In this document: piece after piece, positions 1 through 7,718 of the stretch
How the letters are laid out: each line of letters opens with the position of its first letter
Position numbering within the stretch: the first letter of the stretch is position 1
Source: Geodermatophilus chilensis
GTDB lineage: Bacteria > Actinomycetota > Actinomycetes > Mycobacteriales > Geodermatophilaceae
Reading direction: 5' to 3'
DNA length: 51,883 bases
Assembly: GCF_002802985.1 (NCBI RefSeq)
Contig: NZ_NVPT01000014.1
Span: 1 to 51,883, forward strand
Notes under the pieces: generated by a model
Databases searched by the model: none
What the model saw: only the letters and a program-made list of their open reading frames with translations
What the model was told of the DNA's origin: nothing
Made by a program: the position numbers and the translations under genes

Positions 1-183
1 CGTGCAGTGCAGATAGGCTAGTGAAAAGAGGATGACCAGAAAATGCGCCGACTAAAATGAAGATACGTCGAGCGACGCGGTAGTAGACACCAAAAATAGC
101 AGTATTTTTCTTTCCGGCAGGAAGAGGAATACGAAGTCGAAGACAGTCTCGTAGGCTCGGGGATGTGTATAAGCGTAAGGCAG
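1..183. other. Sequencing-adapter contamination (Nextera P7 / index / Read 2)
   Basis: The first 183 bases are AT-richer than everything else. Bases 146-173 read GTCTCGTAGGCTCGG followed by GGATGTGTATAAG, which is the Nextera Read-2 primer and transposon mosaic end with two mismatches. Just before it, from about 113 to 135, lies a degraded P7 flow-cell sequence (contains GGAATACGAAGT, against GGCATACGAGAT in P7). An 8-base block then occupies the index position. Bases 1-110 look like read-through noise. The short reading frames here are artefacts. The few real bases after 184, read on the minus strand, give a hydrophobic run (VVSLVIAVLL) that may be the cut-off start of the next gene. Confidence 0.9.
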
Positions 184-218
184 CAGCACCGCGATGACCA
201 GCGAGACCACACGGCCAG

Positions 219-255
219 GACGCCGGGCCCGGGAGTCCTCCCGGGGCCCGGCGTC
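219..255 (-). terminator. GC-rich hairpin after the CHRD gene
   Basis: Two arms of about 16 bases (GACGCCGGGCCC and its complement) separated by a very short loop and with one bulged base lie 9 bases beyond the stop codon of the CHRD gene. There is no T tract on either side, which is usual for actinobacterial terminators. Confidence 0.65.
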
Positions 256-263
256 CCCGCGCA

Positions 264-1061
264 TCAGTTGTCGGTGGTGGACCGACGGCGGGCCAGCAGG
301 ACGCCGCCGCCGGCGACGGCGATCGCGCCGACGCCGATCAGGCCGGCGTTCTCGATGCCGCTGGTGGAACCGGCGCCGGTCTCGACGCCGCCCTGCGGCA
401 TGGCACCCATCTGCGAGGCGTTCAGGACGCCGCACAGGGCCGGGTCGGTGGCCTCACCGGGCAGCGACGGGTCCAGGTCGGACACGCCGCGCTCACCCGG
501 GCTGTAGGTGCCGTCGCCGTCGTGGTCCACACCGTGGACGACGACGACCGCCTTGCCGTCGAGGATCGCCGAGGCGACGTCCTCGCTGACCTGCACGTCA
601 CCGCGCGAGTACTCGAACTCCGCGCCGACGGCGAAGCGGTCCACGGCCAGGGTCGAGTCGGGCGAGGTGTCCCCGGTCTTGGTCAGCGACACGACGACCG
701 GGCCGTAGGCGGGAGCGCCCTCCACGGTGGTGAAGTGCTGGTCGGGGTTGGTCTCGCCCTGCAGCGCCTCGGCGTTGTTGTCCGACTCGCTCGGGCACTC
801 GTTGCGGGCGTCCGCGCCGAAGTGGATGTGCGCCGCGTGCGGTGCGTCCTGGAGCAGGCCCTGGGCGGCGAGGGTGAACGACAGGGTCGTGCCCGAGATC
901 TCCACCATCGCGTGGCCGCTGCCGTCGACGTTGTTGACCGGGCTGGGCGCGAGGTCGGCCTGCGTCGAACCCTCCGCGGCGGCCGCCGGGCCGGCCATGG
1001 CCACGAGGGCCGCGAGGCCGAGTGCGGGAGCGGCGACGGCCGCACGTGTGAAGGTTCGCAT
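264..1061 (-). CDS. Secreted CHRD-domain protein with C-terminal membrane anchor
   Basis: 265 residues. The N-terminus is a typical Sec signal (MRTFTR, then a hydrophobic run ending PAAAAE). The middle resembles the CHRD domain, a beta-sheet domain first described in chordin and common in bacterial cell-surface proteins of unknown role; the segment HAAHIHFG and the spaced VVHGVDHDGDG are the recognisable parts. DHDGDGTYSPGE looks like a calcium-binding loop. The protein ends with a hydrophobic helix (GLIGVGAIAVAGG) and ARRRST, as in surface-anchored proteins, but no LPXTG motif is visible. ATG at 1061 is preceded by AAGGAG with 7 bases spacing. It stands alone, downstream of the cupredoxin pair on the same strand. 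Function unknown; it could bind metal or cell-wall polymer. Confidence 0.85.
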   Translation of the reverse strand: MRTFTRAAVAAPALGLAALVAMAGPAAAAEGSTQADLAPSPVNNVDGSGHAMVEISGTTLSFTLAAQGLLQDAPHAAHIHFGADARNECPSESDNNAEALQGETNPDQHFTTVEGAPAYGPVVVSLTKTGDTSPDSTLAVDRFAVGAEFEYSRGDVQVSEDVASAILDGKAVVVVHGVDHDGDGTYSPGERGVSDLDPSLPGEATDPALCGVLNASQMGAMPQGGVETGAGSTSGIENAGLIGVGAIAVAGGGVLLARRRSTTDN

Positions 1062-1364
1062 GGTGGTTCTCCTTTCGACGGACCTGCGGGCCCGGGTTGG
1101 GCCCCGTCAGGGTGGTGCGTGCCCACGGGAGGGGCGGGTTGTACTGGGTGTTCGGATCACGGCCGCCGATCGGATTGCCTCTCGGCTGGAGGGACGGTGG
1201 CCGTCCGCTCGGTGCAGCGGCGGATCGACCCTGACGGGGAATGACCTGATTGCGGGCAATAACACGTGGCAACGCCGGTCCTCACCCGGGCGGGTGACGT
1301 GGGCCACTCGGCAGGACGTCTGGCCGACGGCTGACGTCGGCCGGTCACCGTCCCGCGGGGGGAG
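1062..1364. other. Intergenic region, no gene seen
   Basis: 303 bases between two minus-strand genes. It should carry the promoter of the CHRD gene, since the preceding gene ends at 1365, but I cannot pick out a convincing -10/-35 pair. The open frames across it have shadow-type composition (Arg/Pro-rich) and no recognisable product. Confidence 0.5.
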
Positions 1365-1775
1365 TCACCGGCGGCCGGAGACGAGGGTCAGCGCGACCAG
1401 GACGACGGTCCCGGCCACGTCGACCCAGAACGACTCCCACCACAGGGACGCCGCGGTCGACTCGACGAAGCCGAACAGCCCGACGGTCGTCGACAGCAGC
1501 AGTCCCATCAGCGTGCCCGCGGACAGTGCCGCACCGGCCGCAGCCGCCCATGGCAGCCACGTGCCGGGCGCGACCAGGAGCAGCAGGGCACCGAGCAGGC
1601 CCAGGACCGTGTTGGCCAGGAAGGCCGGCCCGACGACGTCGATGCCGGCGTAGCCCTGCTGCCAGAGGTGGCCGTGGATGACCGCTGTCCCCAGCAGCAG
1701 CGCGGCGCCGCTCAGGCGCAGCGTCCGGACGAGCGCGCCGGAGCGCGCTCGTCCGGGCGCGGTCGGGCCGGCCAT
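1365..1775 (-). CDS. Small four-helix membrane protein, unknown function
   Basis: 136 residues with about four hydrophobic segments (near residues 22-34, 50-70, 75-100 and 118-133) and the motif HGHLWQQGY after the first. It resembles the many uncharacterised DoxX-sized integral membrane proteins, but I cannot name a family. Its ATG at 1775 overlaps the TGA of the upstream cupredoxin gene by one base, so the two are translationally coupled and probably work together at the membrane. A role in copper or redox handling is only an inference from the neighbour. Confidence 0.75.
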   Translation of the reverse strand: MAGPTAPGRARSGALVRTLRLSGAALLLGTAVIHGHLWQQGYAGIDVVGPAFLANTVLGLLGALLLLVAPGTWLPWAAAAGAALSAGTLMGLLLSTTVGLFGFVESTAASLWWESFWVDVAGTVVLVALTLVSGRR

Positions 1776-2263
1776 CAGACGACCGTGACGGCGAGCTCCA
1801 TGCCCATGCCGCGGTGGTTGGCGATGGAGCAGTAGACGACGTACTCGCCGGGCTGGAGGTCGACCTCGACGGTGCCCGACCCGCCGGGCGGGATCACCTC
1901 GCTCGCGGCCACGTCCTCCCCGTCGGCGTTCTCGACGACCAGGTCGTGGGTCGCACCGCCCTCGTTGACCACCTCGATGGTGTGGGTGCCGGCTGCCAGC
2001 TCGGTCTTCGACAGCTCGATGGCGAAGTCGGTCTCGGTGGCCTGCAGGACCGAGGAGGACGGCGCCTCCGGTGAGGCTTCCGTGGAGCCCGGTGCACCGG
2101 CGGAGGCGGACGGTGACGGTGCGTCGGTGGAGGCCGACGTGCCGGGAGCCGACGACGGATCGGCGCCTCCCGAGCAGGCGACGAGCACCGCCGCCGACAG
2201 GGACAGGGTCAGCGCGGCTCCGGGCCGGGCGATCCGGCGGTGGGAGAGACGGGTCGTGGGCAC
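1775..2263 (-). CDS. Cupredoxin-domain lipoprotein (type 1 copper site)
   Basis: 162 residues from a GTG at 2263, chosen because GAGGAG lies 5 bases upstream and because the lipobox LVAC then sits at residues 27-30; the longer frame to 2377 adds a non-signal, Arg-rich leader. After lipid-anchored Cys30 comes a Ser/Pro/Ala linker of about 40 residues, then a plastocyanin-like beta sandwich. The expected blue-copper ligands are present: His106 in ATHDLV, then Cys145, His150 and Met153 or Met155 in YCSIANHRGMGM. It is likely an extracytoplasmic electron carrier or copper binder. It is coupled to the small membrane protein that follows. Confidence 0.88.
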   Translation of the reverse strand: MPTTRLSHRRIARPGAALTLSLSAAVLVACSGGADPSSAPGTSASTDAPSPSASAGAPGSTEASPEAPSSSVLQATETDFAIELSKTELAAGTHTIEVVNEGGATHDLVVENADGEDVAASEVIPPGGSGTVEVDLQPGEYVVYCSIANHRGMGMELAVTVV

Positions 2264-2428
2264 GGGGACTCCTCGGGCGTCGGGCCTCGCTGCCGGGCGG
2301 CGAACGAGTGGACCGGGCGGTACTGCGCCGCAACGGCGCTCACCAGGTCTTCGTCCGAGGGAGGCGCAGTGGTTCACCGGCCGGCACAGGCGTGCGGGGG
2401 ATCGCGGACCGGGCGGGTGGGGCAGGCA

Positions 2429-2452
2429 GGGGATGTGCCCCTACACATCCCC
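2429..2452. other. Nine-base-pair hairpin before CDGSH copy 1
   Basis: GGGGATGTG and CACATCCCC are perfect complements around the loop CCCCTA. The hairpin overlaps the likely GTG start of the first CDGSH frame, so it could hide that start or be a leftover terminator. There is no T tract. Confidence 0.45.
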
Positions 2453-2929
2453 GCCGACCCGGGCCGACCTCCGGACGACGAACCGGGCTCTCTCGGGGAC
2501 GGCGGTGCCACCATCACGCCCTACCGCGACGGCCCGCTGATCGTGCGCGGGGACCTCCGGCTCGTCGACCAGGACGGCGGGCAGACAGACCCCGGCCGCC
2601 GCGAGATGATCGCGCTGTGCCGGTGCGGGAAATCCGGTATCAAGCCGTTCTGCGACGGCTCGCACAGGCGCGCCGGCGGGACGCCGGCACGGTCAACGGC
2701 GGGCGGTTCCGCGGCGCAGCACCGCCCCCGCCACCAGCCCCAGGACCAGCCCGAAGAGGACGTGCCCGACCAGGCTCATGAGCGCCATGTCGTCGATCAC
2801 GAACAGCGGCATCCGGGCTCGCCGCGGCGGCGGCACCGGAGCCGGGCCTCTTCGGCCAGCGTGCGCCGCAGGTCCGGCTCACCCACGAGCAGTTGGCGGA
2901 GCTGGTGGGCACCACCCGCGAGACCGTGA
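2435..2929 (+). CDS. CDGSH iron-sulfur domain protein, upstream copy with run-on tail
   Basis: The frame carries a complete CDGSH motif (CRCGKSGIKPFCDGSH, which gives the three Cys and one His that bind a 2Fe-2S cluster) preceded by ATITPYRDGPLIVRG. It is nearly identical at DNA level to the copy at 3233-3538. After the domain the frame does not stop but runs for about 80 Arg/Ser/Pro-rich residues across the remains of two other genes, so the original stop was probably lost in a rearrangement. The GTG at 2435 is a guess; GTG at 2417 is possible. It may be a decaying duplicate rather than a working gene. Confidence 0.5.
   Translation: MPLHIPADPGRPPDDEPGSLGDGGATITPYRDGPLIVRGDLRLVDQDGGQTDPGRREMIALCRCGKSGIKPFCDGSHRRAGGTPARSTAGGSAAQHRPRHQPQDQPEEDVPDQAHERHVVDHEQRHPGSPRRRHRSRASSASVRRRSGSPTSSWRSWWAPPARP
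2693..2812 (-). pseudogene. C-terminal remnant of a membrane protein
   Basis: A 39-residue minus-strand frame reads MPLFVIDDMALMSLVGHV and then a clear membrane helix (LFGLVLGLVAGAVL) ending in RRGTARR and a stop. It looks like the last helix and basic tail of an integral membrane protein whose upstream part is gone. Codon third positions are almost all G or C, as expected of real coding sequence here. It lies antisense to the run-on tail of CDGSH copy 1. Confidence 0.5.
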
Positions 2930-3075
2930 CCAAGCTGTTGGGGGAACTCCGTGCCGACGGGCTCGTCGGGCTGCGCCGAGGTGGCATCGCCGTCCTGGAC
3001 GAGGCGGGGCTGCGTGTCGTCGCCGAGCAGGGCGAATCGGGCCGTTCTCGGCATCCGGGCGCGGAGAGGAGGTGA
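2836..3075 (+). pseudogene. C-terminal remnant of a Crp/Fnr-family regulator
   Basis: This frame encodes the winged helix-turn-helix end of a Crp/Fnr regulator: RLTHEQLAELVGTTRETV then KLLGELRADGLV, matching the family pattern of helix, turn and recognition helix (TRETV). The cyclic-nucleotide or effector-binding half (about 150 residues) is missing; the sequence before LFGQRAPQV is a GC-rich Ala run with no start. It ends at TGA 3073-3075. The piece therefore cannot be a complete regulator. Confidence 0.65.
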
Positions 3076-3232
3076 ACGACGTCTCCGTGACGACGTGTCG
3101 GTGCCGGCACGCCGCCTGCAGGCGACGCCGGCGGCTGCGGCCGGCAGGCGCGCGGCGTGGTCGGCAGGTCCTCTACGGACAGGACCCGGCGGGTGGTGTG
3201 TGCCCGCCGGCCGCACGGGGCAGGGGGACGGG

Positions 3233-3538
3233 GTGACGCGCCCGCAGCCCGGTCCCGACGACGATGCCCTGCCGGCGGGGGAGGGGGCCACCATCACGCC
3301 GTACCGCGACGGCCCGCTGATCGTGCGCGGGGCCTTCCGGCTGGTCGACCAGGACGGCAACGAGATCGATCCCGGCCGCGAGACCATCGCGCTGTGCCGG
3401 TGCGGGAAGTCCGGCATCAAGCCGTTCTGCGACGGCTCGCACAAGCGCGCCGGGTTCTCCGCCCCGAGCGCGCCCAGCCGCCCCCGGCCGGCCGCCCGCA
3501 TCCTGAGCGACGCCCGGCGGGAGGACGACGACCGCTGA
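3233..3538 (+). CDS. CDGSH iron-sulfur domain-containing protein
   Basis: 101 residues from GTG 3233, preceded by AGGGGGA. CRCGKSGIKPFCDGSH (about residues 56-71) is the full 2Fe-2S binding signature: three Cys and one His. The N-terminal part (GATITPYRDGPLIVRG) is typical of single-domain bacterial CDGSH proteins, and the tail is a Pro/Ala/Arg-rich extension. Such proteins are small cytoplasmic redox or cluster-transfer proteins. It faces the heme-oxygenase-like gene across a hairpin repeat; CDGSH genes are often found beside this enzyme family in actinobacteria (from memory), suggesting a shared pathway. This is the intact member of the pair with 2435-2929. Confidence 0.85.
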   Translation: MTRPQPGPDDDALPAGEGATITPYRDGPLIVRGAFRLVDQDGNEIDPGRETIALCRCGKSGIKPFCDGSHKRAGFSAPSAPSRPRPAARILSDARREDDDR

Positions 3539-3581
3539 CCCGGGGCCGCCGCAGCGAGATGTGCACGCACCACTGACCGAC

Positions 3582-3646
3582 GACGGCCCCCCTGCAGGGC
3601 CCCGCCGCGAGCCTGCGAGCGGTGGGGGGCAGGGGGGTCCTTTCTC
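3582..3646. repeat. Stop-codon hairpin repeat, copy A
   Basis: Read on the minus strand it begins in the stop codon of the gene at 3645 (TGAGAAAGGACC), continues with CCCCCTGCCCCCCACCGCTCG, and closes with CTGCAGGGGGGCC. The outer arms CCCCCCTGC and GCAGGGGGG pair perfectly. It sits between convergent genes and so could end transcription from both sides. Five relatives occur in this window. Confidence 0.75.
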
Positions 3647-4655
3647 AGGCAGCCATGGCGGGCTCCCGGCGCAGGGCCGACCGGCCGGCCTCCCAGGCGC
3701 CGAGCAGGTGGCGGGCCGCCAGGCCGTCCATCGCCAGCGAGCACGCGGCACCGAACAGGACGTCGGCGGTGAGGGCGGGCTCCTCGGCGACCAGGGAGCC
3801 GCACATGTCCACCGAGGCGATCTGCTCGTGGACGGCGTCGGCCTCCACGTGCTCGTCGTAGAAGACCGTCGTCGACTCGTCGAAGCCCAGCCGGCGCAAC
3901 CCGGCCGAGTAGCGGCGGGACGGCTCGGAGGAGGTCATCTCCACGCAGGCCAGGTGCCCCAGGGCCGCGCCACGCCAGCGGCGGTGCAGGCCGAACAGCG
4001 ACATCGTGTTGACCGAGGCGAACGCGGCGGCCGGGGCGTCGTCCCACAGCGCGCCGTAGGTGTCGTCGAGGCCGAGGTCGCGCATCATCCCGGCGAACAG
4101 CTGGCTGTGCATGCGCGCCGCGGTGCCGCCGCCGTACTCGTCGGCCTGGATCTCCACCATCGCGGCCTTCGCCCGCCCCGACAGCCGGGGGACGGCGAAG
4201 GTGTGCGGGTCACCCTCCTTGAGGTGGTACACCGAGCGCAGCGTGAGGTACTCCCGCCACTGCTCCAGCGAGCCGCTGCGCGACATGTACGACGACAGCG
4301 AGGGGCCGTCGTCGGCCGCGATGAGGGCCGTGAGCTGCCGGTCGACCGGCTCGTCGGTGAGCTCGACCTCGCCGACCAGCGCGCGCAGCGCCGCGGTGTG
4401 CGCCCGCTCCAGGTGGCCGCGCAGCCGCAGCAGCTCGGGGTCCCACTCCCAGGACTCGGCGACGTCGTCGAAGCCGCGGTAGTGCAGCTCGTAGCAGATC
4501 GCGAGGGCCAGCTGGAGGTCGTCGTCGGTCAGCGGGTCGGTCGCGGTGGCCGCGGTCCGCTCGGCGAGCTCGACGGTCGCGGGGGCGAGCGTGCCGCTGG
4601 TCAGGTCGGTGCGGAGGGCGGAGGTCAGGGGGCCCCGTGGCTCGGGCAGGCGCAT
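3645..4655 (-). CDS. Iron-containing redox enzyme, heme-oxygenase-like fold
   Basis: 336 residues from ATG 4655 (ATG 4667 and GTG 4673 are alternatives; none has a strong ribosome site). It resembles the 'iron-containing redox enzyme' group of heme-oxygenase-like di-metal oxidases. Supporting features are helix-rich sequence and metal-ligand-type clusters: ELHYRGFDD, QADEYGGG with a later His, and FYDEHVEADAVHE near the C-terminus. Members oxidise small molecules with an assembled diiron site; the substrate here cannot be read from sequence. It converges on a CDGSH gene, which could supply electrons or iron-sulfur chemistry (inference). Confidence 0.78.
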   Translation of the reverse strand: MRLPEPRGPLTSALRTDLTSGTLAPATVELAERTAATATDPLTDDDLQLALAICYELHYRGFDDVAESWEWDPELLRLRGHLERAHTAALRALVGEVELTDEPVDRQLTALIAADDGPSLSSYMSRSGSLEQWREYLTLRSVYHLKEGDPHTFAVPRLSGRAKAAMVEIQADEYGGGTAARMHSQLFAGMMRDLGLDDTYGALWDDAPAAAFASVNTMSLFGLHRRWRGAALGHLACVEMTSSEPSRRYSAGLRRLGFDESTTVFYDEHVEADAVHEQIASVDMCGSLVAEEPALTADVLFGAACSLAMDGLAARHLLGAWEAGRSALRREPAMAA

Positions 4656-4732
4656 GACAGCGACCATGCCCACCCGCGGGGCCGTCGATGCACCTCAGGG
4701 GTGTGGTGTCCGTCCAGGGGTAGAGGGGGTCC

Positions 4733-5581
4733 ATGGGCACCAGCTCCGCGGACCGCGTCGTCCTCGTCACCGGCGGCAGCGCCGGCATCGGCCGCAGCAC
4801 CGTGACCCGGCTGGCCCGCGACGGCGCACGGGTGGTGACCTGCGCCCGCGGTGGCGACCGGCTCGAGCAGGCCGTCGGCGGGCTGCCCGGGGTGAGCACG
4901 GTCGTGGCCGACGTCGCCGACGCCACGGACCGCGAGCGCCTGCTCGACCGCGTCCTCGACGAGCACGGGCGGCTCGACGCCGTCGTCCTCAACGCCGGGC
5001 TGGGCTGGGCCGGGCTGGTGGAGGACATGCCCGGCGACGCCGTCGAGCGGCTGATCGCGCTCAACCTGACCGGCGTCGTGGAACTCACCCGGATCGCCCT
5101 GCCGCACCTGTTCAGCGCGGCGGCGCAGCGGGGGAGGGCCGACGTCGTCACGGTCGCCTCGGCGGCGGCGTGGTCGCAGGTGCCGCCGCTGACCGTCTAC
5201 TCGGCGACCAAGGCCGGGGTGCACGGCTTCGTGAAGGGGCTGCGGCGGGAGGTGACCGCCCGGGGCGTGCGGGTGCACACGGTCAACCCCGGGCCGGTGC
5301 GGACCGAGTGGCTGGCCCGCGGGCACGGCTCCCCGCCGGTGTCGGACGACGACGCCCGCGGCCGGCTCTCCCGCGGGATCCGCCCCGACCGGGTGGCCGG
5401 CCAGATCGCCGGCTGCCTGACCTCGCCGTGGTCGCGCACGGTCGCCGTCCCGCGGTGGATGGGGCTGGCCCGGCTGGGCGAGGTGCCGCCGGTGGACCGG
5501 GTGCTGGACCTGGTGCTCTCGCGGCAGGCCGACCGGATCCGCCGGGTCGCCGCGCGGATGGTCGAGGAGCGCACCGGCTGA
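4733..5581 (+). CDS. SDR-family NAD(P)-dependent oxidoreductase
   Basis: 282 residues, classical short-chain dehydrogenase. The nucleotide-binding motif TGGSAGIG lies at about residues 13-20, LNAGLGW follows the fourth strand, the catalytic Ser is in VASAAAW, and YSATK supplies Tyr and Lys. The C-terminal 60 residues are longer than in minimal SDRs and basic. Substrate unknown. It starts 77 bases from the divergent heme-oxygenase-like gene, so the two may share a control region. Confidence 0.85.
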   Translation: MGTSSADRVVLVTGGSAGIGRSTVTRLARDGARVVTCARGGDRLEQAVGGLPGVSTVVADVADATDRERLLDRVLDEHGRLDAVVLNAGLGWAGLVEDMPGDAVERLIALNLTGVVELTRIALPHLFSAAAQRGRADVVTVASAAAWSQVPPLTVYSATKAGVHGFVKGLRREVTARGVRVHTVNPGPVRTEWLARGHGSPPVSDDDARGRLSRGIRPDRVAGQIAGCLTSPWSRTVAVPRWMGLARLGEVPPVDRVLDLVLSRQADRIRRVAARMVEERTG

Positions 5582-5725
5582 CCCCGGGCGGACCTTGACG
5601 GGGCGGTTCCGTCCGGCGACGGTGAGTTGCTCGTCCGGCCTCGGGCTCGACACGCGGTGTTCACCTCTGACTACCTAGAGTCGGCTCGTGCCGGAACGGT
5701 CCGGCCCGCCTCCCTGGGAGAACCG

Positions 5726-7471
5726 ATGCGACCCACCGTCCGCCGCGCCACCGTCGCGGCCGCCGTGACGACCACGATCGCCGGCCTCGCCGTGGCCGCG
5801 GCCGTCCCCGCCGCCGCCGGGCCGGACCCCGCGCCGACGCCGTCCGGCCCGAAGCCGGTCGAGCTGCAGCTGCTCGCCATCAACGACTTCCACGGCGCGC
5901 TGAAGCCGCCGACCGGGTCCGGCGGGCGGGTGCAGACCGGCCCCGACCCCGACGGTGCCGGGGCCGCGCCCGCGCCCACGGTGGACGCCGGCGGCGTGGA
6001 GTACCTGAGCACCCAGCTCGCCGCCCTCGCCGAGGAGCAGCGCAAGAAGAACACCATCACCGTCGCCGCCGGCGACCTGATCGGCGCCTCGCCGCTGCTG
6101 TCGGCCGCCTTCCACGACGAGCCGACCATCGAGGCGCTCGGCCTGGCCGGGCTGGACTACGCCAGCGTCGGCAACCACGAGTTCGACGAGGGCGCCGACG
6201 AGCTGCTGCGCATCCAGAACGGCGGCTGCCACCCCGTCGACGGCTGCGCCGACGGCACGCCGTACGAGGGGGCCGACTTCCAGTACCTGTCGGCCAACGC
6301 CTTCGTCACCGAGACCGGCGAGCCGCTGCTCGCGCCCTACGCCGTCGAGAAGGTGCAGGGCATCGAGGTCGGCTTCATCGGCATGACCCTGGAGGGCACC
6401 GGCGACATCGTCAGCCAGGCCGGCGTGGCCGGCCTGGAGTTCGCCGACGAGGTCGAGACCGCCAACCGGTACGCCACCGAGCTGCAGGACCAGGGCGTGG
6501 AGGCCATCGTCGTCCTGCTGCACCAGGGCGGCACGCAGACCGGTGAGGACGCCTGGGACGTCGACGGGTGCAGCCAGCTGACCGGGCCGATCGTCGACAT
6601 CGCGACCGGCATGTCCGACGCCATCGACGTCGTCGTCAGCGGGCACACCCACCAGGCCTACAACTGCCTGCTCGACGACAAGGTCGTCACCAGCGCCGGC
6701 AACAACGGGCGCCTGGTCACCGACATCGACCTGCAGCTCGACCGCCGCACCGGCGACGTGATCCACGAGACGGCGACGGCCGACAACGTGATCGTCGAGC
6801 GCACCGTGGCGCCCGACCCCCGGCAGACCGAGCTGATCGCACGGTACGACGAGGTCGTCGCACCGATCGCCTCCCGGGTGGTCGGGTCCGCGTCGGCCGA
6901 CATCACCCGCCGGGCCGACGACACCGGCGAGACGCCGCTCGGCAACCTCATCGCCGACGCCCAGCTCGCGGACACGCGGGACGAGGGTGCGGTCGCCGCG
7001 TTCATGAACCCCGGCGGTGTCCGGGCCGACCTCCTGGCCGGTGACGTCACCTACGGCGAGGCATTCGAGGTCCAGCCCTTCGCCAACAACCTGGTGACCC
7101 TCACCCTGACCGGTGCCCAGCTGGACTGCGTGCTCGAGCAGCAGTACGCGCTGGCCCGCCCCGTGGTGCTGCAGCCGTCCGCGACGGTGGGGTACACGGT
7201 CGCGCCGAGCGCGGCGGCCGGCACCGCCGAGGACCCGTGCTCCGGGCAGCGGGTCAACGGCCTGACCATCGACGACGCGCCCGTCGACCCGGTCGCGAGC
7301 TACCGCATCACGGTGAACAGCTTCCTCGCCGACGGCGGGGACGGCCTCACCCAGCTGCGGCAGGGGACGAACCGGGTGACCACCTCCATCGACCTGGACG
7401 CCTTCGTGGCCTACCTCCAGGCGAACCCGGGGATCGCGCCGCCGGCCACCGACCGGATCACGGCCGGCTGA
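5726..7471 (+). CDS. Secreted 5'-nucleotidase / metallophosphoesterase
   Basis: 581 residues. ATG 5726 is chosen because GGGAG lies just upstream and a signal peptide (MRPTVRR, hydrophobic core, AAAG) follows at once. The metallophosphoesterase domain shows NDFHG at 53-57, GDLIGASP from 116, GNHEFDEG from 149 and SGHTHQAY, the standard dimetal ligands. The C-terminal 5'-nucleotidase domain contains NPGGVRADL and a late NSFLADGGDG segment that binds the nucleotide base in this family. It probably releases phosphate and nucleosides outside the cell. There is no sortase signal or membrane anchor at the end. Monocistronic, with a strong hairpin after the stop. Confidence 0.92.
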   Translation: MRPTVRRATVAAAVTTTIAGLAVAAAVPAAAGPDPAPTPSGPKPVELQLLAINDFHGALKPPTGSGGRVQTGPDPDGAGAAPAPTVDAGGVEYLSTQLAALAEEQRKKNTITVAAGDLIGASPLLSAAFHDEPTIEALGLAGLDYASVGNHEFDEGADELLRIQNGGCHPVDGCADGTPYEGADFQYLSANAFVTETGEPLLAPYAVEKVQGIEVGFIGMTLEGTGDIVSQAGVAGLEFADEVETANRYATELQDQGVEAIVVLLHQGGTQTGEDAWDVDGCSQLTGPIVDIATGMSDAIDVVVSGHTHQAYNCLLDDKVVTSAGNNGRLVTDIDLQLDRRTGDVIHETATADNVIVERTVAPDPRQTELIARYDEVVAPIASRVVGSASADITRRADDTGETPLGNLIADAQLADTRDEGAVAAFMNPGGVRADLLAGDVTYGEAFEVQPFANNLVTLTLTGAQLDCVLEQQYALARPVVLQPSATVGYTVAPSAAAGTAEDPCSGQRVNGLTIDDAPVDPVASYRITVNSFLADGGDGLTQLRQGTNRVTTSIDLDAFVAYLQANPGIAPPATDRITAG

Positions 7472-7492
7472 CCCCGGCTCCACCCCGCACAC

Positions 7493-7524
7493 CGGCGGCG
7501 GCTCCTCACGGGGAGCCGCCGCCG
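7493..7524. terminator. Bidirectional hairpin terminator
   Basis: CGGCGGCGGCTCC pairs with GGAGCCGCCGCCG over 13 bases around a 6-base loop. It begins 22 bases beyond the nucleotidase stop and also lies beyond the end of the minus-strand operon, so it can serve both. Confidence 0.8.
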
Positions 7525-7529
7525 TCGGC

Positions 7530-7718
7530 GCGCGCCCGGAGCGGTCACCGTCCTGATCGTGACGCGAGCCAGCAGCGGCTCGATGCACATGGACGTCCCG
7601 AGCACGCCGCCGAGGACGAGCACGATCACGAGCAGCGGGAGCAGGCCCTGGGAGTTGGTCGAGGCCCGGCCCTGCCGCGCAGCGAGCGTCCGCGGCCCGT
7701 GGAGTCCACGGTCCTCAT
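7530..7718 (-). pseudogene. Small membrane protein, apparently frameshifted
   Basis: An ATG at 7718 overlaps the SDR stop codon as ATGA, in the style of the rest of this operon. Its own frame (MRTVDSTGRGRS) ends after 30 residues. If one base is added in the G run near 7700, the frame continues as TGPRTLAARQGRASTNSQG and then a membrane helix (LLPLLVIVLVLGGVLG) followed by TSMCIEPLLARVTIRT. The helix codons have almost pure G/C third positions. The corrected frame then lacks a stop before the terminator hairpin, so a second defect may exist. Either a real broken gene or a base-calling error; function unknown. Confidence 0.4.

Noticed and set aside
18-435. Short coding frames at the left edge
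   Set aside because: They run through adapter sequence and read-through noise.
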